Of a DNA stretch of 44,927 nt, positions 39,526 to 44,927 are shown in pieces (positions within the stretch are counted from its first letter, which is position 1; each line of letters opens with the position of its first letter). This stretch comes from Clostridiales bacterium UBA1775 (lineage in GTDB: Bacteria > Bacillota > Clostridia > Monoglobales > Firm-18): contig DCGP01000012.1 of assembly GCA_002314595.1 (NCBI GenBank), positions 231-45,157 on the forward strand, given 5' to 3'. The notes under the pieces were generated by a model. The model had not been told where the DNA came from. It made no database searches and worked only from the letters and a program-made list of their open reading frames with translations. Position numbers and translations under genes: made by a program.

Positions 39526-40119
39526 TTAATTTTTTTTGATTTTTATTTTACTTAAAAACATAGGAAATACAAAATCAGCATATTTTTTTAAGGAATATTC
39601 CCCGTTACACAAGCACCAATCATAAAGCAGTGAGCGTTCACACATTGCGTATATTTTTACAATTTCGTTAACACTCATTTCGTTTGTAAGCTCGCCCTTT
39701 GCCTGACCTTCGGAAACAATTTTTCTAAGCAATTTATAATAAATCCTGTTGTGGTCTAAAAGGTGCTTTTCGCCCTTTGTAACTAATTGAGTGGAATAAA
39801 GGCGAGTAAGCAAGTCAAGGTCAATCCTTTCCTCAATCATTGAAAATAGTGCATTGTTAAGGAAGATTAACTTGTCAAAGCTGTTTGTATCTTCGTCAAG
39901 TTCGTTTTTTAGGCGTTCGTATTCTTCGTCAAAAATGTATGACAAGGACCCCAAAAGTGCATCTTTTCCTTCAAAGTAATGATAGAAAGAGCCTTTTGAA
40001 GTTTCGGATTCGTCAATTATTTCTTCAATTGTTGTATTTTCATATCCCTGTTCATAAAACAGCTTCCAAGCAGCTGTAATTATGCGACCTTTGGTATTTC
40101 TTGAGTTTTTCTTTGACAT
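39526..40119 (-). CDS. TetR-family transcriptional regulator
   Basis: 197 residues from ATG 40119 (GGTGAG close upstream); an ATG 60 bases further out lacks a good site. The helix-turn-helix reads RIITAAWKLFYEQGYENTTIEEIIDESETSKGSFYHYFEGKDALL, textbook TetR. The helical C-domain binds an unknown ligand. The gene is oriented like putP (both minus), with a terminator and inverted repeats between them, so it likely represses or modulates putP and perhaps itself. Confidence 0.9.
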   Translation of the reverse strand: MSKKNSRNTKGRIITAAWKLFYEQGYENTTIEEIIDESETSKGSFYHYFEGKDALLGSLSYIFDEEYERLKNELDEDTNSFDKLIFLNNALFSMIEERIDLDLLTRLYSTQLVTKGEKHLLDHNRIYYKLLRKIVSEGQAKGELTNEMSVNEIVKIYAMCERSLLYDWCLCNGEYSLKKYADFVFPMFLSKIKIKKN

Positions 40120-40191
40120 TTTCTCACCACACAGTTTATTATTTAATGTAATTATACAATATTTTTTTGCTAATTTCAAGAAGATATTTTG

Positions 40192-40776
40192 TTACCTTTG
40201 TAACATTATAGGTTGTATTTGTTTGCCCTCTAAGGCATTTAACATTGTAGGCAATACCATATCAAAATTTGCAATTACGGAATTAGGCTTTTTAATTGCA
40301 TCATCTTGCTCAAAGGGTACAAAAAAGTAGTTTTTGTTATTAAGCAATATTCCGATATTTTTTGCACTTGCAGAAAGTCCGTCGTTGGTTGATACTGCAA
40401 TTACCACAGGCTTTTTATTGCGAATTGTAGCCTTTACTGCCATAGTTACGCAAGTGTCATTTATTCCGTTGGCAAGCTTACCTATGGTGTTGCCTGTGCA
40501 AGGGGCAACCACAATAATATCAAATAAATTTTGTGGGCCGATAGTTTCGGTTTCCTTTATTTTGCTCATTACTTTTTTGCCGGTTATGTCCTCGGCTTGT
40601 TTTATTAAGTCATTACAATTACCAAACCTTGTGCTGGTGCTGTACACAGCTTCGGACATTATCGGTTGCACATCTGCACCACTTTTGACCATTTGCTCCA
40701 AACAAACCATAGATTTTCCAATGGTACAAAAGGAGCCTGTAAAGGCATATCCTATTTTAATATCCTTGGGATTCAT
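40192..40776 (-). CDS. dpaB: Dipicolinate synthase subunit B
   Basis: 194 residues. The flavoprotein-like fold reads IGYAFTGSFCTIGKSMVCLEQM, FDIIVVAPCTGNTIGKLANGINDTCVTMAVKA and RNKKPVVIAVSTNDGLSASAKNIG, the SpoVFB pattern. With DpaA it makes dipicolinic acid from the lysine-pathway intermediate in the mother cell, for export into the spore core. It overlaps dpaA by four bases. A mother-cell (SigK-type) promoter is expected upstream of dpaA but I could not identify one. Confidence 0.94.
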   Translation of the reverse strand: MNPKDIKIGYAFTGSFCTIGKSMVCLEQMVKSGADVQPIMSEAVYSTSTRFGNCNDLIKQAEDITGKKVMSKIKETETIGPQNLFDIIVVAPCTGNTIGKLANGINDTCVTMAVKATIRNKKPVVIAVSTNDGLSASAKNIGILLNNKNYFFVPFEQDDAIKKPNSVIANFDMVLPTMLNALEGKQIQPIMLQR

Positions 40777-41609
40777 TTTGTAGCCTCCAATTCTGTCAAT
40801 ATATCCATAATAGATTCCTTTAAAATTTTAGATGCCGTAACAGGTGAATATTTGCCGGGCAATCCTGATGCTGTTATTAGCTTACGGTTTAGCTGTTTAC
40901 AGGACTGACTGTCAAACCCGTAGGGCTTGCTTGCAAGGTCAATTATTACAACATCTTGCCTTGTGTTACACAAATATTCACTATCAATAATTTGCAATGG
41001 AATAGTATTAAATATTAAATCAAAATCCTTTAATTTATCAACAACATTATTAAGATGAATTGAATTTAATCCATAGGCTTTGGCAAGGGAAATGTCCTTT
41101 TGATTTCTTGCAGATATCCAAACCTTTGCACCTAATTTGTTTAGCTTATCACCAAGCAATTTGCCAATCCTTCCGTAGCCCAGTATCAAGCATTTACTGC
41201 CATTTATGGAAATTTCTATATTGTTCATTGCAATGTTTATTGCTCCCTCTGCTGTAAGTAGCGCATTTTGCATTGTTAATTTTTCCGATGTAAAATAGTC
41301 AATTATTTGGCAATCAATGTTGTCAACCATTCCACCTAACACTGTTTGGCTTGATGATATATATGGAAAAATGCTTTTTAGCGAAATGCTTTTTTGCTCC
41401 AAAGGGGCGTTTAAAGTTGTTCTATCCCTGCTTACAGGAACAGGAAATATGATAATATCATATTTATTAAACATAGGGCTTTCTACTGAATTATATATAT
41501 CCATACCAAATAAATCTATGTTAAAACCATCTTTTTTAAATAAATCATATAAATATTTTTGCCTTTTATCTCCACCACAAATTAGTATTTTTTTAGAATA
41601 CAACAACAT
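40773..41609 (-). CDS. dpaA: Dipicolinate synthase subunit A
   Basis: 278 residues from ATG 41609, 8 bases after AAAGG; the longest frame starts at 41645. The N-terminal part (ILICGGDKRQKYLYDLF) and the central Rossmann motif (CLILGYGRIGKLLGDKLNKLGAKVWISAR) identify it as the NAD(P)-binding SpoVFA subunit. Some spore-forming clostridia lack this pair and use an EtfA-like route instead, so its presence is informative about the organism. Confidence 0.94.
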   Translation of the reverse strand: MLLYSKKILICGGDKRQKYLYDLFKKDGFNIDLFGMDIYNSVESPMFNKYDIIIFPVPVSRDRTTLNAPLEQKSISLKSIFPYISSSQTVLGGMVDNIDCQIIDYFTSEKLTMQNALLTAEGAINIAMNNIEISINGSKCLILGYGRIGKLLGDKLNKLGAKVWISARNQKDISLAKAYGLNSIHLNNVVDKLKDFDLIFNTIPLQIIDSEYLCNTRQDVVIIDLASKPYGFDSQSCKQLNRKLITASGLPGKYSPVTASKILKESIMDILTELEATK

Positions 41610-41661
41610 AGCATCAACCTTTCTACTATATTGTATTTTTATCAAGGCTAATTTGTGAATT

Positions 41662-41690
41662 AAAAAAGAGTTGTCGCATTTTACGACAAC
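41662..41690 (-). terminator. Intrinsic terminator of the PadR-DUF1700-DUF4097 operon
   Basis: GTTGTCG (41670-41676) pairs with CGACAAC (41684-41690); on the minus strand U residues (41667-41662) follow. Confidence 0.75.
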
Positions 41691-41699
41691 CCATTTTGC

Positions 41700-42542
41700 T
41701 TAATTAAAATCAATGTTTATTTTTCCTTTTTGAGAGTTTACATTTAACTTTTTATTTCCATTTCCTCCACTTTTAATGTTGGAGCTCTTTTTAGAATTTG
41801 CAACTATTGTATAGTCGTTTATATTGCCTAACACTGTGCCTTTAACGTCCTTTTGTGAATCTACCGTAAATTCCAAGGCGTCTATATTTTCAAACTCTAC
41901 ATCATTATTTGACGATATTTTTAGATTGTTTGCTTTAATGCTTTCTAATTCCAAGTCCTTTTTGCAATTTAAAACAATATTGCCGTTAGATATTAGGCTT
42001 TCTGCATCAATTTTACCTTTTTCCGTATTTACGCCTAAATCTTCGGTAAATGTGCATTTTTTAAATTTCCCGTCGCCCTTTTCGCTGTTAAACAGCAGGT
42101 GATTTGCAACTATTCCGTTTGCTTCTATGTCTGCTGATACGGACTCGATATTTATTATTCCCTCATACCCAACAGGAATATTAACAATAATATTATAAGC
42201 CTTTGGATACAGGTTAATGTTTAAATATTCAGCCATTTTAAGGCTGTTTTTAATTGTTTCAATTTTAAGTGTATTATTGTTATTTTCAACTTTTATTGAA
42301 TAATAAACCGTGTCGCACCAGCTAACCGTAACTTGGTCATTTGCCGATGGAAGCAAGATAATATCAGTGTTGCAGGATTTAATTGTAACTGCACCTACAT
42401 TGTCAAAGCTTTCATTGTTTGCAACAGGTTCGGTGGCTGTGGAAAGCCTTGTTAGGTTGAAATTAACATTAAAAGCAGAAACTCCAAATAGGCAAATACC
42501 AAGTATTATTAAAACTAATCCAATTATTATTGACTTTTTCAT
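41700..42542 (-). CDS. DUF4097 beta-strand-repeat (putative adhesin-like) protein
   Basis: 280 residues. A single N-terminal membrane helix (SIIIGLVLIILGICLFGVSAFNV) anchors an outside domain built of repeated short beta strands (VGAVTIKSCNTDIILLPS, INIESVSADIEANGI, DAESLISNGNIVLNCKKDLELESIKANNL), the right-handed helix pattern of DUF4097. It is the last gene of a PadR-DUF1700-DUF4097 operon, a common envelope-stress or cell-surface module of unknown role. Length is usual. Confidence 0.87.
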   Translation of the reverse strand: MKKSIIIGLVLIILGICLFGVSAFNVNFNLTRLSTATEPVANNESFDNVGAVTIKSCNTDIILLPSANDQVTVSWCDTVYYSIKVENNNNTLKIETIKNSLKMAEYLNINLYPKAYNIIVNIPVGYEGIINIESVSADIEANGIVANHLLFNSEKGDGKFKKCTFTEDLGVNTEKGKIDAESLISNGNIVLNCKKDLELESIKANNLKISSNNDVEFENIDALEFTVDSQKDVKGTVLGNINDYTIVANSKKSSNIKSGGNGNKKLNVNSQKGKINIDFN

Positions 42543-42546
42543 AAAA

Positions 42547-43008
42547 TCACCTCTTTGCTTCCTTTGTGTTATTGTATAGCCGTTTTATCAGTTTAAAGCA
42601 GGGCTTTGTAATAAGAAATAAAATTCCCAAACAAAATAGTCCAATTCCAAATGATGCCAAAAATGTGTTTATGTTTTTGGTTATTACAACTATGCCAAGC
42701 CCAATGCAACCTATTGCAGATGCAGTAAGTGAAATTAACACAACTGCCACACAAATAAGCACAATAACTAACAAAAATGCGTCCAAAATTCCTAATGCCA
42801 CATTATAGCTTCCCTGATATTCTGCCTTGTATTTTGCGATTATTTGGTCTATTGGTTCAAGCTCTGCAACGGCAGTTTCTTCATCAATGCCGTTTTCTGT
42901 TTTATCATACAGTAATTCTTCGTAATATTCGATAATTTTTTCTCTGTCTTCCTTGGAAAGCTTGCCAAGACCTTTGTTTAATTTATCAATAAATTCCGTT
43001 TTAGTCAT
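42547..43008 (-). CDS. DUF1700 (HAAS-type) membrane protein
   Basis: 153 residues. Residues 1-60 are the charged HAAS-like helical domain (KTEFIDKLNKGLGKLSKEDREKIIEYYEELLYD), followed by two or three membrane helices. It overlaps padR by eight bases and precedes the DUF4097 gene by four, so all three are co-translated. Confidence 0.87.
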   Translation of the reverse strand: MTKTEFIDKLNKGLGKLSKEDREKIIEYYEELLYDKTENGIDEETAVAELEPIDQIIAKYKAEYQGSYNVALGILDAFLLVIVLICVAVVLISLTASAIGCIGLGIVVITKNINTFLASFGIGLFCLGILFLITKPCFKLIKRLYNNTKEAKR

Positions 43009-43318
43009 TTTTACACTCTCCTTTTATAAAGTTGTATATTGAGGATATTTCCGACCAGTCCTTTAAAAATTCTGATAATTTCTCCTTGCCTGTTTGGGTG
43101 ATGGAGTAGTATTTTCGCAATCTTCCGTTGTGTTCGCAGGAATATACCGTTACGCAACCGTTGTTTTCAAGCCTTCTTAATATGGGGTATAATGTGGATT
43201 CGGAAATTTCTATTACAGGGGCAACATCCTTAATTAACTTGTATCCGTAACTGTCGCCCTTTACCATAGATGCCAAAACGCATACCTCTATAAAGCCTCT
43301 TTTTAACTGAATATCCAA
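43001..43318 (-). CDS. PadR-family transcriptional regulator
   Basis: 105 residues from a TTG at 43318, 7 bases after AGGAGG. The winged helix reads CVLASMVKGDSYGYKLIKDVAPVIEISESTLYPILRRLENNGCVTVYS, typical of PadR subfamily 2 (short C-terminal helix). It represses its own operon in most cases, and a near-perfect operator overlaps its promoter. Confidence 0.93.
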   Translation of the reverse strand: MDIQLKRGFIEVCVLASMVKGDSYGYKLIKDVAPVIEISESTLYPILRRLENNGCVTVYSCEHNGRLRKYYSITQTGKEKLSEFLKDWSEISSIYNFIKGECKND

Positions 43319-43336
43319 AACAACACCTCCTATTAC

Positions 43337-43370
43337 ATAATACTATACAACACATAGTATTATTTGTCAA
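43337..43370 (-). promoter_or_regulatory. padR promoter and overlapping PadR operator
   Basis: On the minus strand: TTGACA (43370-43365), 17 bases, TATAGT (43347-43342). The perfect inverted repeat ATAATACTAT (43337-43346) / ATAGTATTAT (43354-43363) covers the -10 and most of the spacer. It contains the ATACT...AGTAT half-sites known for PadR repressors, so autorepression is likely. Confidence 0.85.
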
Positions 43371-43377
43371 GTGATTG

Positions 43378-43406
43378 TTGCAAAAATTATTGAAAAATGA
43401 TATAAT
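43378..43406 (+). promoter_or_regulatory. Promoter of the secreted protein gene
   Basis: TTGCAA (43378-43383), 17 bases, TATAAT (43401-43406). It lies back to back with the padR promoter, only 7 bases from its -35. Confidence 0.75.
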
Positions 43407-43428
43407 ATAATATAAATGAGGTGATAAA

Positions 43429-44178
43429 ATGAAAAAATTAATATCAATCATATTATCAATAATGCTTATGTCAACAGTATGTTATGCAGATTCTGTGGAC
43501 TTTAATGCTTTTTCTAAAAGGTGGACAAGCGAAATAAAAACTTGTACCAAATGGCAGGATGTTGTTAATTTACCACTTAATATTATAAATGATATGCTAA
43601 ACAGCAAGACAAATGATGATGAAGCCAAAAGCCAGGTAAAGGGCCCTAAAAACCATGCCACATTTATTACTAAGGTTTATGACGGTATTGATGAAAACGG
43701 TAATAGTATTTTAGCTGTTCAAGGATATAAAAACGGAGAGTCAATTGAATATAAATGTGAGAATATGGACAAAGGCCAAGTAAAATTAGGTAGCCTTGTT
43801 GTGCCAAAGATTGCACTTAACGGAGATGTGAAATCATTTAAGGTTTGCGATAGTACAGGGAAATCCGTAGACGCATTTGGCAAAAATAAAACATCAAATT
43901 CAGGAATTGTTACCAATGTTAACAGCAAGAAAAGTACTATTACAATTGAAGGAATTGGGCAGGTTAAAATTAGAAATTATACAAATGTGTATATTTATAA
44001 CGAAAGGTTAAAAAGGTCAAAGGCTCTAACAAATAAGGATATAGATTATTTTGATTATGATGAAGAATTTGGCTTGTTTATTGATAAGGACAACACTCAT
44101 TTAGAAGGAAAGGTAACAGCATATTTGTTTGTTGTAGACGAGGAAATTGCAGATATAGTGTTGTATGTAGAAAAATAG
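43429..44178 (+). CDS. Secreted protein of unknown function
   Basis: 249 residues with GAGGTG before the ATG. The signal peptide is clear (MKKLISIILSIMLMSTVCYA, cleavage near CYA-DS). The mature part is beta-rich and charged, with no Cys clusters or known enzymatic motif; strands such as GIVTNVNSKKSTITIEGIGQVKI and EGKVTAYLFVVDEEIADIVLYV resemble the short RNA-binding-like beta barrels seen in some clostridial secreted proteins. It is divergent from padR and could share control through the promoter-operator region. No family is recognised. Confidence 0.7.
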   Translation: MKKLISIILSIMLMSTVCYADSVDFNAFSKRWTSEIKTCTKWQDVVNLPLNIINDMLNSKTNDDEAKSQVKGPKNHATFITKVYDGIDENGNSILAVQGYKNGESIEYKCENMDKGQVKLGSLVVPKIALNGDVKSFKVCDSTGKSVDAFGKNKTSNSGIVTNVNSKKSTITIEGIGQVKIRNYTNVYIYNERLKRSKALTNKDIDYFDYDEEFGLFIDKDNTHLEGKVTAYLFVVDEEIADIVLYVEK

Positions 44179-44190
44179 GGAGATGTAATT

Positions 44191-44832
44191 TTGACAAGGA
44201 TAATATTGGTTAGACACGGACAAAGCGAAAGCAATTTAAAAGGAATATTTACAGGGCAGCTTGACTACTCTCTTACAGATTTAGGGGAACGTCAGGCAGA
44301 GAAAATGGCAGAATATTTGGATAAATTGAAAATTGATGCAATATTTTCAAGCGACCTATCCAGAGCAGTTGTAACTGCAAATAAAATTGCAACAAGGCAA
44401 GGGGTTGAGGTTGTTAAATCACCGGCATTTAGGGAAATAAATGCAGGTGTGTGGCAAGGTATGGAGTTTGACGACATTGTAAGTACATATCCCAAAAGCT
44501 ATGAAGTTTGGAAGCAGGATTTAGCAAAAAGCCACCCGGACGGTGGGGAAAGCTGCAAGGAAACCTACGAAAGAGCAGTTGCAAAATTAAAAGAAATAAT
44601 TAAGGAGAATGATGGCAAAACAATCTGCATAGTCTTTCACGCTGTGGTGTTAAGATGTGTTGCAAGCTATCTGTATGGAAAAGGCGCTAAGGGTGTTGGC
44701 AAAATAGGTTATGTTCCAAATTGCTCTGTAAGTATATTCGAAAGCAACGATAACAAAACCTATACTTGTACAGAGTTTGGTACGTATTCATACCTTGATG
44801 GTATGATAACTGAATTATCAGATAGAATATAA
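44191..44832 (+). CDS. Histidine phosphatase (alpha-ribazole phosphatase/PhoE type)
   Basis: 213 residues from a TTG start, with GGGAGATG upstream. IILVRHGQSESNLKGIFTGQLDYSLTDLGERQAEKMAEYL carries the catalytic RHG, IFSSDLSRAVVTA the second Arg, FREINAGVWQGMEF the acid Glu and CIVFHAVVLRC the second His. The family includes phosphoglycerate mutase-like phosphatases and alpha-ribazole-phosphate phosphatase; the substrate cannot be told. It follows the secreted protein gene by 12 bases. Confidence 0.9.
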   Translation: MTRIILVRHGQSESNLKGIFTGQLDYSLTDLGERQAEKMAEYLDKLKIDAIFSSDLSRAVVTANKIATRQGVEVVKSPAFREINAGVWQGMEFDDIVSTYPKSYEVWKQDLAKSHPDGGESCKETYERAVAKLKEIIKENDGKTICIVFHAVVLRCVASYLYGKGAKGVGKIGYVPNCSVSIFESNDNKTYTCTEFGTYSYLDGMITELSDRI

Positions 44833-44907
44833 GACTTTTATTACATATAACTCTACTTTTTGTAGGTTGTAGTTTTTGTGTTAAGATGCTACAATACTTT
44901 AAAAGTC
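44833..44907 (+). other. Folded 3' region with a three-way-junction-like pairing
   Basis: GACTTTTA (44833-44840) pairs with TAAAAGTC (44900-44907), enclosing CTAC/GTAG (44853-44865) and TTGTAG/CTACAA (44867-44894). There is no U-run after it, so it is not a standard terminator. It could be an mRNA-end structure or the start of something past the window edge. Confidence 0.3.
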
Positions 44908-44927
44908 CAGCTAAGAATTGTCAATAG

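Noticed and set aside
1..44927. CRISPR array, intact insertion sequence or prophage
   Set aside because: No regularly spaced repeats, transposase or phage structural genes are visible; the only recombinase is a C-terminal fragment.

Overview
The window is low-GC, densely coded DNA with Gram-positive style AGGAGG ribosome-binding sites, sigma-A type promoters and T-tailed hairpin terminators. The dipicolinate synthase pair (dpaA/dpaB) points to an endospore-forming Firmicute. MecA, DarA, RicT (YaaT), the ECF transporter, stalk-domain (copper amine oxidase N-domain) secreted proteins and GH2/NagA carbohydrate enzymes fit an anaerobic member of the Clostridia, plausibly from the gut. This is inference; there is no rRNA in the window.

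Layout. (1) 1-3650: the 3' end of a tRNA followed by a decayed integrative element. It holds an accessory gene broken by one in-frame TGA, a long ArdA-like antirestriction gene, an N-terminal PilT-like scrap abutting the C-terminal end of a large serine recombinase, and two unknown genes. (2) 3700-6030: a DUF1016/PD-(D/E)XK nuclease, then a repeat-rich non-coding stretch with a promoter, a long hairpin and a terminator that look like a small stand-alone RNA, then a secreted stalk-domain protein. (3) 6200-11170: nagA, a membrane acyltransferase, a secreted lipase-like protein, then a structured leader in front of a GNAT-yjdF pair (candidate yjdF azaaromatic riboswitch). (4) 11265-18141: a tight four-gene operon of MATE exporter with an extra C-terminal domain, nucleoside 2-deoxyribosyltransferase-like protein, tail-anchored carboxylesterase, and a single-module A-PCP-C NRPS whose adenylation pocket lacks the usual amino-acid-binding Asp. 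This is the best candidate for an undescribed system. A MerR/GyrI-like regulator with a 19-bp-spacer promoter follows.

(5) 19080-21290: a membrane protein and a nucleoside phosphorylase on the minus strand, two copies of a structured ~130-bp repeat, and tRNA-Ser(GGA) with a perfect 18-bp terminator. (6) 21291-25983: an alpha/beta hydrolase, a LacZ-type beta-galactosidase and an RlmI-like methyltransferase. (7) 25984-36177: a housekeeping run on the plus strand: naturally fused EcfA1-EcfA2, EcfT, TruA, DUF5711, CvpA, Rho, polysaccharide deacetylase, MecA, then DarA-HolB-RicT, and a 57-residue 2[4Fe-4S] ferredoxin. (8) 36185-43318, minus strand: a 49-residue peptide gene behind a BspA-like leucine-rich-repeat protein, a PutP-type Na+/solute symporter next to a TetR regulator, dpaB/dpaA, and a PadR-DUF1700-DUF4097 envelope operon with a clear autoregulatory operator. 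(9) 43378-44927: a secreted protein and a histidine phosphatase.

Terminators, promoters and operators were found by eye and not scored. Start codons were moved from the longest open frame wherever a ribosome-binding site clearly favoured an internal start.
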